From positions 310,001 through 374,000 of the forward strand of contig NW_006917097.1 in NCBI RefSeq assembly GCF_000516985.1: a stretch of DNA of 64,000 nucleotides, in the 5' to 3' direction. The position numbers and the translations under genes are program-made. This stretch comes from Pestalotiopsis fici W106-1 (taxonomy: Eukaryota > Ascomycota > Sordariomycetes > Amphisphaeriales > Sporocadaceae). The notes under the pieces are model-generated. The model ran no database searches. It worked only from the letters and a program-made list of their open reading frames with translations, and had not been told where the DNA came from. Shown piece by piece: positions 12,442 through 23,207 of this stretch (position 1 is its first letter; each line of letters starts with the position of its first letter).

Positions 12442-14498
12442 TTATCCAAAGTTCAACTTGCTCTGGCCTTGTTCAGGCTTATTGTTGTCCCTACGCGAAT
12501 GCTTCTTTGAGGTAGATGCAGAAGAATTCTTCTTCTGCTTCTGGATGCGTGGAGCCAATTGCTGACGAACAAATCCGGATCTGCCACGTTCCTCCTCCTC
12601 CTGAAGGTCAGTCGCCATGTGCCAATCGTTGTGGCTTTGGAGATGTTCCTCGCTCTCGAGGCTTGCATTGCATCGTGAGCACATGTAACCTGTAATAGGC
12701 ATCTGTCGACGCTCTGGTTCCTCTTTTGAGGGAGTTTCAGGCGTTTCCATGCCTTCGTTCCTGGCATGGAGGTCATGAGACAGGTTGGGCCTCAGTAAAT
12801 GGCTGCCACCTGAAGCGTCTGCGTCCTCTTGGGCTCCGACTTCCGCGGGAGACGACGTTTTTCTAAAGAAACTCTGAATGTTTGGAGCCTCGACGCGCCT
12901 ACGTTTTTCGGGTCTCTCAATGGCATCCATGGTTGATTCTCTCGAGTTGGTATTCAGCTCTTTGGCTTCTTCTCCTTTCACTAAGAAAGCCCCTATTCCC
13001 ATATTTCCTGTGACGCCATCCTCAAATCCGCCGACACTGAGACTGAGGTTGGCACATGGCCAAACCCGTCCCTCTAGAGTGATTTGGTGCATGAGATGCT
13101 TGGCTAGATCGAACAAGGTTCTTTCGTCAAGCCTTTTCCCTTGAGGGATGGCACTCGACCTGGAACGAGTCTGGCCGCCGTGTCTGTGATGCAGGTTGAT
13201 AGTTTTGGGCCTACGCTTATTTTCCAAAACTCCCTCTTCGACCAATCGCGAAAATATATCAGCGGCAAAGATCCTGAGCCATTTGGTGGCCTGATCAATG
13301 TTGTTGATGCTCGGACGGAATGATTTTGCCGAGAGCATGGATTTGATTTGTGTACGCGAATTGACGTCGCTGGTGTCGATGCCACGAATAGTGTTGTAGA
13401 GCCATATACCCGTGTCGTCGCCTAGTCTGGATTTCAACTGCTCTACCGGTACCGCCAAGAGATCCTTGATGGATTCCGTATCAAACGTGGACACCACCTG
13501 CTCGCCGAGCTTCCCACCCAAGTTTCGAATTTTGGTGAACTTCATGTCAGACAAAAAGTGTTGCACTGCTCGGTTCCGTATCACAGTCTGTTGATTGGGC
13601 TTCTTGTGGCCAGAGCCCAACTTGCTGAGCATCTTGTTGCTCGCTATCCCTGCCGAGCAGGTGTAACCCAGCTCGCGTCGAACTTGGGCACGTATGTCTC
13701 GAACAATTTCCGAGCCAATGAGTATGGCCACATCATCCCAGTCTGGGTCGTCTGCCTCTGCTTCGACATCGTCGAGATCAACCAATGCATCCGCCTGCCA
13801 GTCAAGCGCCGTCACAGGCGGCAGTGGTAGCCTTTCCGAAGGGTCATCGTAAGGCGGAGGATTCATAAGCTCGGGAAACCTTTCCAAGAGGATAGAATGA
13901 ACCTGCGCCGATAAGTCGACGAAGACCTCGTCAATGCTAGCCTTTTCCACTTTTTGTTTATTTGCAGGCAGGAAGCCCTTGATGACAGCTAGAATTTTTC
14001 TCGACTGTAGTCTGTAAGGGTCTAGAGAGACCTTGTGGGTGCCTATGTGAGCTGCAGCATCTTCGTGATATGCCCACTTTTCATCGCCCTCCTTCCAAGT
14101 CGCAACATGCTGAGCGATGAGCTGGGGACACATTTTCTTTGCTTCGGTTAAAGTGCAGTGACGGCCTATTCCGAACTTGCGAGCTGGGTAGTTGATAGCT
14201 ATGAGCCCTTGCCTAAACCTGCGTGAGCGACGCATGCCGCGATGCCAGCATGCGGTGGCCTTTGTCATGCTTACCATTGCTGAACTGCCAAGGGCTGGTC
14301 CTCGGGGGTACCCAGCCGAATCATTTCACACTGCGCATAGAATGCATCGAGATCGATGTGCGCAATGACACGCAGAGGCGATGTAGTGGAGTATGATGCC
14401 AAAAGAGCAAGCTGCCGATGAGTGAATTGTGACTTCCGGAGACGGGACCCATCATAGGCCGGGGAGGAGTGCCGGAAGGCAGGGGATGAGGCGGGCAT
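12442..14498 (-). CDS. RAD30: DNA polymerase eta (Y-family translesion polymerase)
   Basis: Y-family polymerase that bypasses UV photoproducts during replication in the nucleus. Two exons (14498-14275 and 14212-12442) join in phase to 664 aa. The intron junction restores the family sequence LAVQQW/QGLIAINYPARKFG. Catalytic carboxylates sit in VIAHIDLDAFYAQCE near the N-terminus and in KASIDEVFVDLS; SAGIASNKMLSKLGSGHKKPNQ matches the fingers/palm of Pol eta. The little-finger domain follows, then a C-terminal tail. That tail has a PIP-like motif (IQSFFRK), a UBZ-type zinc finger (CSRCNASLESEEHLQSHNDWH, a C2H2 pattern) and a basic end. The ATG at 14496-14498 (MPASSPAFRHSS) was chosen because no in-frame ATG lies upstream. 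An acidic insertion (VDLDDVEAEADDPDWDD) is present in the palm, as in other fungal orthologues. Confidence 0.95.
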
Positions 14499-17400
14499 GA
14501 TTGATGGCGGCTGCACGCGACTTAGGTGGTGGAAAAGCCGAAGGATGTTGCGCGATCTTGACGGTAGAGCATGGCGCTGAAATTCAAGAGGATATCTGCA
14601 GCGCTGGTGAAATGACCACGCCTCTATGAAGGTGGCTTATTGATTGACAGATTGGTGAATGAGACTTCTTTCCCGTCTTCTCCTTACTCTGCCGCCTGTC
14701 CCGCTGTAGTCGTGGATTCGGCCTCAGCGCGTCGTTTGTCCTTGCAGCGATGTTTGCTGCCTTTGCTGCAGACGCTACAGTCAGGCAGTTCTTGCTGCCG
14801 GGTTCCACTAAGGGACGATAAAGTGGGGAAAAGTCTACTACGTCAAGCGCTGGGGACTTCTGCTGGGACTTTCTAGCAGCATTTGCATCCTTCGACTTGC
14901 GACTTATTGTAATTATTTACTTGTCATCACATTTGGCTTTAATGTCTCATATCCTTACAGGCATTCTATACAAGTCTCGACAGTGCTCTTGAAGAATCGA
15001 AATGATGATACAGTGCAGTTTGAAGCGTCCGGTTCCGATGCATTTGTTGTATGCCCAGTGTATTACCCACTCTGCTCCATACTATACGGCATTCCACCAA
15101 GGCCCCGGCTCTTCTGCGAGAAACCAATGTAGTAGACATGATGGATACACCTGCCGCTTCATGACTCTTGCATAGACTTCTTGGCAGGCCCTCAAGATTT
15201 TGTGCTCATGCGCAACATCAGTAGAATCGAATCAAACATGCGTAGCGGTTGGAGTAGTTGCAGAATGCAAAAGGCTTTCCGTGTTGGATTGATCTAGCAT
15301 ACCCGCTCTTCCCAAAGATCGGAGAAGCCAGCCTTTGCAGGCATCGTGTGTGTGTGTGTGTGTGTGTCAAGACTCCCTGGCGAGCAACCTCGCAGGATTG
15401 ATGCGAGCGCTCGAGGATCGACTGCGGCATACTTGAAGGCGCAGTCCATGTGCAGTGTCAAAGCAAGAGTTCCAGCCCCATACTATGTATCATCTCGAGA
15501 TAGAGATGTCAGGCTGTTGTGAGGAAACTGCTTGGTCTGTCTCAGAAGCCTTACCAAGCTGGCTGGCACCTCAGTCGAACTGCCTCAGAGATCAGACTTC
15601 CCATTCAGTAGTCTAGAGTTTTTATTTTTACAGGAGTAGCCCTATTTGTCCGACATACCCCCTTCACTGGCAACGGCCCCCATGATCCGATGAGGCTCTT
15701 GAGTCTGATGGGCGCTGAAGTCGCGTGCGCCGCCTCTGACGATCGAATCAGCAGTGACTCCTAAATGTAGGCGGGTGCATGTGCCCAATTTGTCGAATGT
15801 GTGGGGGGTTGCAGCGGGAAGGGAACGAACCGCAGACAAGTAGACACTGCCAGTCAACTACCCTGATCGAAATCAGCGGCAGTTGTGACTTCTCATCTTC
15901 AGCGGGCAGGATTCGGCCGTCCTTCAGTCATTATTACTAATAAAGGAAGCCAATCTCGGTAAACTAGAATCTCGTGTGATTAGAAACCTAGCCTAAAAGA
16001 ATCTTTTAAGAGTTGCCTGATCCTCATTCTAGGAGACTTGATAATTGTCGTCTTTCTGTTTTGATACCTATCGATGTCACAACCAGCCTTATGGGTTTTG
16101 AAAAGCTGACAGTGCCTCCTGTCGCTCAATGGCTCTGATTTCCAAATACATGACCAAGTGGACAGCAGATGACACTCGAGTGATCGCAAAAGATTAGATA
16201 TAATGTAGTCTTTCGAATATCCGAATGAAGAGTACTCGGAGGATATCCGAGGGATAATCCAAGGGAAGTAACCTCGTCTGATGCGTGTTTACCTGCAGCC
16301 CGGATCATGGCTCACCGAAATCAACGTGTGTGAATAATTGCTTTGAGGCACGTATCCAAGAGCTTTTTGCCTGAGCGTCCCTAACCTGTGTCAGCGATTG
16401 ACTAGAAGCGTACACAAACCCGTGGATTGTTGCATCACCGCAAAATAATACGGTGAGCCTGAATCTCTGATTATGTTGCACAGAATTCACATATCCCACG
16501 TAACATTGGCATGACTGCGTCAAGAGGATCAGATATGGTGTTGAACAACAGAGAAACTGTGATTTTGCTGATGTGCGTGATGAAACAAAGACGCTTTCGA
16601 AAACAAGTGCTTCGTAGGTAGTCTGGTAGAGACTCCGGGACAGCCACTATGCGTTCAAGTTCCCTACACCCATTCCGTCCAAAAGTCCCGTATTCTCCTC
16701 ATCTCGGGAGGAATTTTGCACATTGATCGCCAGAATTGCCATCTCTGGGGTCCAGCTCCGGTGGCTTTTCTGCGCCTCCTACGGCTTGAGCCGCATCCTG
16801 AGGCTATCTCGGCGGCAGAGCAATACCTCAGCCTAGCCCCCAGTGAGTGTGGTCAGCATCTTCAATAATTACTGACTACTCCGGATTGCTCAGGTAAAGA
16901 CCGTACTTTAGAATTTCATGAATGAAGCCAAGGTGTGAAAGGATACCAGCCTCCGGAGGGATTGCGAGAATTCGTACACCTGGGGCGGATTCCTTCCTGA
17001 AAGTGCAATTCTTTTTCGAATATTCTTCAGAGATTCTCCCCCACGAGACTCTACGGCAAACAGAGAACGCGTATTGCTAAATCCGCCGCCATCTTGCATC
17101 TGGGGGCCATATATCATTTCGGGAAACCCGTCGATCTCCGAATACTTCACAGCAACTGTACAACCCCTTATTCTGTGTCAATTTAAGCTTTTAGGGCTGA
17201 GGATGAGGTCTATCTCTGGGCAGTGATACAGTGACTCGGATTACCCACACTTCAGAAGAATTGAGAAGACTGATTCGACAATGGCAACGCCTCAGATACC
17301 GACAGGATGGGATGAGGGTAGCTGCACAACATGATCCTCTAAGCTTACGTACAAGATGCCTCGGTAGTACTAGAGTGCGCTCACAAGAAGCTTCACCGGA

Positions 17401-17744
17401 GGAGTCCATAGGATCGTTACCAAGTGACTTCACGGGGAGAGAGACGAGGAACGAGAAATGGTTGATGAATAGGGTGTTCTGGGTGCGGCTCTACTGTTTT
17501 TAACTGTATAAATACAACAAGCAGGTCAGTTATGATGGAGAGGAGATTCAACTACGACTGCAATCAAGCTCAAGACTTCTTCGTCAATAATCTAAAGTCA
17601 TCAATTTGACAACAAAGAATTCGTTTTCTTCCAAGTTTTTGAATTGGATCGGTTCCTTTTTCCAACGACGTGGTTCCGGGCTCAATTTCAGCCACTCTAC
17701 ACTATTTCATAAAACAGAGCCGTTGAAGAACTTCTCCAATCAAG
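14499..17744. other. 3.2-kb gene-poor interval
   Basis: It begins with the polymerase eta promoter. A GT microsatellite (GTGTGTGTGTGTGTGTGTGT) lies at about 15,346-15,367. One minus-strand stretch (17,150-16,908) keeps an 80-codon open frame that looks protein-like but has no ATG and no neighbouring exon I can join. It may be a relict. The 3' end (17,500-17,744) is the promoter and leader of the small zinc-ribbon gene. Confidence 0.45.
17507..17514 (+). promoter_or_regulatory. TATA box of small zinc-ribbon gene A
   Basis: TATAAATA stands about 240 bases before the proposed start codon at 17,745, followed by a CAA-rich leader typical of fungal 5' UTRs. It would place transcription start at about 17,535-17,545. 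Confidence 0.4.
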
Positions 17745-17991
17745 ATGTACGTTGAGCATGAATATAACTTGTGTTAGTTTCATACTGAAAGCGACTTCCA
17801 CAAGGTCATCGTCGGACTCAGAATCAGAACATGACAGTTCAAACAACCACCCTTCACCACCGCCGCCGCCCGAGGAAGAGACTTTTCACTGTTCTGATTG
17901 TGATGAGGAACAAACTTTTAGTCAACGCAGTGACGGAGATTGGGTATGCTCCAAGTGTGGGCACGTGAAATGCCCAAGTTGTGGAGATTAG
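17745..17991 (+). CDS. Small six-cysteine zinc-ribbon protein A (62 aa)
   Basis: Function unknown. The proposed model has the start codon itself split by a 58-nt intron: AT (17745-17746), then 17805-17991. The intron begins GTACGT, has a CTGAA branch-like site and ends in AAG. Joining gives an acidic Ser-rich start (MSSSDSESEHDSSN), a PPPPP run, an EEE stretch and a compact cysteine module at residues 30-60. Cysteines sit in FHCSDC, WVCSKC and VKCPSC, i.e. CX2CX15CX2CX4CX2C. The GH preceding the fifth cysteine matches protein C at 24.9 kb. If the intron is not used, translation could start at 17,758 and give 78 aa with the same end. Six cysteines in this spacing suggest one or two bound Zn ions. 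Same strand and same pattern as the genes at 23.0 and 24.9 kb. Confidence 0.6.
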
Positions 17992-18271
17992 CCAGTGAAG
18001 AGTCAAGATTATGAGGTGGTTATCATGTTGAGCAAATAGCGGACCAAACGGGAGTCCTTGTTTATCGTATCTACACGCTCATTTTATTTGTCATTCTCAG
18101 TTCCGGAATACAAAATAGATCACGGGGCCCTATAAACACGGGAGGAGTAGTTCATTCATTACTTTGCAAAATATTAGTCATTACTACCCGCTTGTATTCG
18201 CGGTCGTGAACTTTATGTAGTCCCAATCCAATAACGCCTTGTCTTTCCGAGGGTATCATGATAATGCTCTT

Positions 18272-19656
18272 CTAAGTGATGTTTCTTTGAATCTCCCGCA
18301 ACTCCATTCTGTCCGTTTCATCAGCAGATGCGCCATCAATGCCATATCGTTCGCGGAGCTGCTTCAGCATCTTATCCATGCGATAGAAACTTTCGTCGTT
18401 ATCATGATTCACGCAGGGTGATCTTCTTATCGGGAGAAACCAATCCAAAATGTTGCTGCCCATTATCTCCTGCCAATTCCTCCAAAGTCCCAAATCCCAG
18501 GGGTTTTCGCCCGGTTCTGTCTTGAGAATTGCAAAAGTTCTGTTGGCGAGATCGTCCCTTTGCGGCTGTCTGGGCGACGAAGCTGCGCCGTTCGCGGCAC
18601 CATCGCACGAATTTTCGACCATGGGCAACGGGTATGTGACGGTGTGGTACTTTTCAGGCCGCTCAGCACCGCGGGGGATTCTGACTGCGACCTGATAGAC
18701 CTTCTTCCTGGCCCCGATCATGTCGACGTTGGTCATGTTGGTTGCGATATACCTCCAGGATGTCGTAGTCATGAGGAATGTGAATAGACCAAAAAATCCA
18801 CCTATGGCCAGGATAGCGACCAGATGCGGATCAAGCACCGCGCCTTCGTTTATCTTCTTTTTCAAAGTTGATCCTGCGGCACCGAGTACAACACCACAGT
18901 AGCAAGCTGTATACATGCAAAACTGCGTAAAGAATTTGAAGGCTGCAATACATGTGGTGAGCAGCCTTCACGGCAAGTATGCGGCAACTGGACGGCACGA
19001 CTTACAATTCTCTGCAACCATACCTCCTACCCAAGGACAGTAGTGGTCCATGCGAATGACACAACGATTGATCTCGCTGCTATGATGCGCCCTATCCGGT
19101 TTCCAATTGCAGCATTCTGAGCACCACTTGGGTCGACCGTCATTTTCGCATACAAAGGCCGTCTTGGTGTAAAACTGCTCCAGTCCCGGGCTGTTAGGGT
19201 TGGAATCTGTAGCCGCATAGTAGGGTTGGCTCTCGAGATCACCATCGCGACTGCTTGCTGCTTTCTGACTCTTCTCATTTGCCTGCGCCCTTCGTTCGAC
19301 AGCGAGAGGTCCAAGCGGCACGAGAGGGACGTCGGTGTTGATCATGTGGATGGTGCGAAAATAGGCTGCGCTCATGAGCAGCAGGGTCAGGAAATAAAAG
19401 ACCAAGATGGCAATGGCCGGGCCGACATTGCGTTGTTCGCGGATTAGGTATCGGACTGCAGCGGCGACAAAGGGTAAGCATTCTTGAAGTGCGCGACCGA
19501 CGGGAGATCTTCAATCTCCTTGGTGCTTATTTGAGACATACCACAAACACGATAAATGGTGACGTAGGTAGCGTAACCCACCGCGGCAGCGAGGACAATG
19601 GGGATGCTGCGGGTAGCCCACCTCGACGAGGCTCTGACGCTATCAGCTGCTGACAT
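18272..19656 (-). CDS. pfa5: Palmitoyltransferase, Pfa5-type (DHHC family, DHYC variant)
   Basis: Membrane protein S-acyltransferase. Three exons (19656-19542, 19455-19006, 18942-18272) give 411 aa with closed phases. The cysteine-rich core reads WCSECCNWKPDRAHHSSEIN, then CVIRMDHYCPWVGG; the active site is therefore DHYC, the variant known in yeast Pfa5 and Akr1 rather than DHHC. Hydrophobic segments lie at about residues 14-36 (IPIVLAAAVGYATYVTIY), 50-72 (AIAILVFYFLTLLLMSAAYF), after the core (FTQFCMYTACYCGVVLGAAG) and at LVAILAIGGFFGLFTFLM, i.e. four TMs. A TTxxWRYIATNMTN motif (TTxE-like) and GENPWDLG occur in the C-terminal part, as in fungal Pfa5. The start is the ATG at 19654-19656, the first in frame. 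Its closest coding neighbour is zinc-ribbon gene A, converging from the left. Confidence 0.9.
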
Positions 19657-22600
19657 CGCCGTTGCATCGTCCAATCCTCATGGTGGTTGAGAGAGTGTAC
19701 AGAGGAAAGATGGCGATGGGCCATGTACTAGCGGGCGAGGAAGTCTTGCAAGAAAACAGGTGACAATGCACGTTGTCGCACAACAGCAGAACAGGGTGTC
19801 ACCCGAGTCCTAATGTAGAGAGGCCCTGGCAATTCCCAGAGGCTGGGGATCCGCTGCAATTCCGAGCCAGAAATGAGATCGGAAATTTAGGGACGAACAG
19901 GGTAGCAAATGTAGAGCTTGCTTCAGCGCACAGACCAGTGGCTCCGTACATCTCAACGGTCCCCCCGTGCCCGATTAAACAAGATCAGTGGGAAACAGGC
20001 ACCAGCTACACGACCATTTTAGGCCTTCATGTTCCTCAATGTTGCACTACATTAGTGTCGAGTAGCTCGTACTTTGCTACTGCTAAACTAAAGCACACCA
20101 ACTAAACTCTTGCGCCGCCGCGTACTGGGAATAGCGGCCAGCGGATGCGAGGATCAAAACTGATCTGATATACCCCACCTAGTTGGTAGTATATGATAAG
20201 ATCGTCATGAGCAACTCCCGATGACAACGGACCGCATTGCAGTAATCTCCCGGCTCAAGATCCGGAGCCACTCATCTCAATATATGCTTCGCTGCCTCGG
20301 TCTGGACTCTGGACGTTTTCTGTCAGGAGATGACCAGCCTATCAGTCGACGACGACTGCGAATCCGGCACAAGCCGCAGGTGTACGCTCGGGTGCCACCA
20401 ATGAAGTTGCCCTTTTTACCCCCCTGGGCAGATTCAAAGTAGCAATGATTGCAAGGGGGCCGTTTCCCACCAAAGCCCGCCTGCTATCGACACCAACCAC
20501 TATAGCTGGGCGTAGAAGTCGTGACCTTGATTCAAAATGTCATTGGCGACAAGAGCTGCAAAGGATGTGCACTTTGTCCTGCAGCCTGACGAGGAAGGGG
20601 AGCCCGATAACTTTGGCGTAGAGAAAGAAAAGTCTGCCGCTCAGACAAGGTGATTGCGCATCCTACTTGCCCGTCCTTTGGAATCCCTCAACGAAGGATC
20701 AATTGCCTGGATTCCCTACCTAGGCTCCATGTACAGGTCAACCTCCGAACATGCAGCCGTACCTGCGCAATCGATCCGCCAGGAGACTCAAGAGTTTGGA
20801 CACCGCTCGGGTCCTCACACCCCAGTGACTGAATGGGTGCATTCTTGGACGCCAGGAAAGCCGAGTGATCTTCCAATAAAATTTGGTGCATTGAAAGTAT
20901 ATTTTGGAAAGCAGCTGGTGCCAACTCCAATTCTCATGACCCAGGCTATGATTATTGCTTGGTGTCTGACGCTCATCCCACATAATTCGACCTCCACTTC
21001 CACCCACCTACCTGCCCACTTCCACTGCAAACAAAGCTCGAATTGATCCGCGTCTGGGCAATTTGGTAGAGATAATATTTGCCTCTATGCAGTTTCCATG
21101 TCTGGACGAAGATGAGCAGAGGCGAAAATGACTGATACAATGCCAGCTGGGTCTTTTGCGACATTCGCCTCGAACAGAAATGCTGGGTTGCCTTTTGTCC
21201 AGCGGGTTCTATTTCAAGAATGAGTACGAGTTAGACTATGAAATGTGCGGCTGATTGAGCTGATGTACTCTGTAAGGCTTGACCAACCCCCAACAGCGCC
21301 TACCCGCTCGACACACACAGCAGACCGCCACAAGCTCAAGATGGTCATAACCCGCGATGATTCGAGTGAGAGTAAGAAACTTTTGATCATCATGGTTGCT
21401 CCTTGTGGCAACTTTTAATCTACATGGCTTGTTAGGAGATAAGTATAAAAATTGAGAGCCCCCGCACTCACCTAAAGGTCCACAAAGAACAACCAGGAGC
21501 TCACTACCCGGAAGTCCTAGAACGCAGAATATGCGATTTTGGTCAAACATTTGCCGTATGAGCTGAGGCCGAGGTTGCCAACAGTCCTTTCTTCTTCTTT
21601 TTGTTCCTTCTTTGCATTTCATTCCCCAATCCTGTCGACCAAATCTTTGACCAGATTTCATCGCATTCGATCGGTTTGGCGAAACAAACATTATAACATA
21701 GGAAGAGAAGAATCTCTGTGGCTCGATTTATCGCAGGACGAAACCCAGCCGCCGTCATGTGCATAAGAAGTACGATTCAGTTTTCTACGTCAAGAGGACA
21801 GTACAAAGCACAAGCTTCGCACGATTTTACATTTACTGTAAGTCAGCACACACAGCCTTACCGGACAATCAGCCCGCCCGGGCAACGGGCGAACGCCCGC
21901 CCTCACTGACTGATTATAAGATGATGCTACAGTAGCCGAGGCAAACTTCCCATCGATCCTCATGTATCACTCACTAGGCACGGTCCGCCGTAGTTTACAT
22001 GAGAAGGGCGCACACATGGTAGTTTCTTTTGAACGAGGAGAAATCAAGTCACTGCGTCATCGTGCTTTATTTTTCGGTGTTATTATGATTCATCAGCAGA
22101 TTTCGCCCTGTTGACCTAGGGCCTCACTAAGGATAAGGCTCCGTCGGCCAAGGCTCTCCGTGCGGCTCAACATTGCAACACAGGCAGAATTTGAAGGCTC
22201 CCGACTTGATTGACTGACTTGCGACGAGCGTCTTTCGCGTTTCACGAGTGGAAACAATCGTTTGGGCGTTTCCGGTCAGTCACATGTAGAGGGCCTAGCC
22301 ACGGCACTTACATTCAGCCTATCCGCAGTCGTTCTTCAGTCCTGATGCTGCATGCCCGTATATGATCCTCTCTGGTTGAGGAGCCTGGCGTATCCAGTTA
22401 CCTGTACAATGTGCTTCGGCTTGACGGGCAGAAGCGCTCAGGATCTCGTTCCAAAAGACCCTGTCTAGCAACTCTTCGAATCGTCGCATAATATCCAATC
22501 TTCTCTGCTATTAACATACAGAATGATTCCTTGACGCCATTATTCACCTCAGGCAACTAAATAATCTCACCTCTCATTTGCGATAATACATGAAGCTTTA

Positions 22601-23008
22601 AGGCTTAGACATACCACGAGTCCTCTTTGGCATTTATACGAAATCCGGTCTCGCCGGTGCAAAGCACAGTCAGTCGCAATATGTCCATTCATACGAGTAT
22701 TCCAAACCCCACTTCGGTATGGGTAAGAGGAGATAATTGAAGCATATGATGCTTCCCTCGTCAGCTTAGGCACTTTCGATGGCGAAGTGAGCAGGAAGAT
22801 AAGAGGTCTTGACCGAGGCAGGAAATGCTCTGAGGATATATTTGTCTTGGAGCATCCGTTTCACATTTGACATGAAATTAGAGCATTCGTATCAGATTTT
22901 AATCACCATCGATTCGATCAAGCAATCTTACTCTCAGAGTGACTCCTTGTGACTTGCTTCCTCGCTGCCAAATTTTCCCCCTTTGAAACTTACTCGCACT
23001 CGCCCAAC
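19657..23008. other. 3.35-kb interval without a confident gene
   Basis: Contains the pfa5 promoter at its left end and the promoter of zinc-ribbon gene B at its right end. The only coding-like structure is a frame at 20,537-21,046 interrupted by one TGA (listed separately). Other frames are short and show no family features. Confidence 0.45.
20537..21046 (+). pseudogene. Possible relict ORF with one in-frame TGA
   Basis: An ATG at 20,537 opens 38 codons (MSLATRAAKDVHFVLQPDEE...) ended by TGA at 20,651-20,653. The same frame then stays open for 130 more codons to 21,046 (LRILLARPLESLNEGSIAW...). One nonsense change (TGG or CGA to TGA would suffice) could explain this, which is the kind of change repeat-induced point mutation makes. 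I recognise no family. The join could equally be chance, or the AGGTGATT at the stop could be a weak splice donor. Confidence 0.25.
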
Positions 23009-23207
23009 ATGGGCAAAACAACCTACTTGTGGCAGTGTGTAAGTGTCGCTTTAAGTCAAGGCTAAAAGGTTGTATGTGCTAATTCTACAGTGTCACTGTC
23101 ACGGTGTATGGCAAACTGTCGGACTCAACGACTATTGCAGCGAGTGCCAACGTATGAAATGCAGCCAGTGTGAGGTTATGGCCGTCAAGGTGAAGAAGAA
23201 CCGCTGA
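23009..23207 (+). CDS. Small six-cysteine zinc-ribbon protein B (48 aa)
   Basis: Function unknown. Two exons, 23009-23038 and 23091-23207, with a 52-nt intron (GTAAGT donor, CTAAT branch, TACAG acceptor), encode 48 aa. The intron falls exactly between the codons of two adjacent cysteines: LWQC then CHCHGVWQ. The cysteine module is CX2CX12CX2CX4CX2C (WQCCHC, YCSEC, MKCSQC). It is followed by a short basic tail (VMAVKVKKNR). The start ATG has an A at -3 (CCCAACATGG). The matching intron position and cysteine spacing in the gene at 24,900 argue that the two share an ancestor. Too short for automatic gene callers, so probably unannotated. Confidence 0.75.

Noticed and set aside
17532..17609. 25-codon upstream frame before zinc-ribbon gene A
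   Set aside because: Lies only about 20 bases after the TATA box; whether it is in the mRNA cannot be told from sequence.
22567..22773. Minus-strand frame with scattered Cys and His, considered as a fourth zinc-ribbon copy
   Set aside because: Cysteine spacing does not match CX2C...CX2CX4CX2C and no intron pattern fits.
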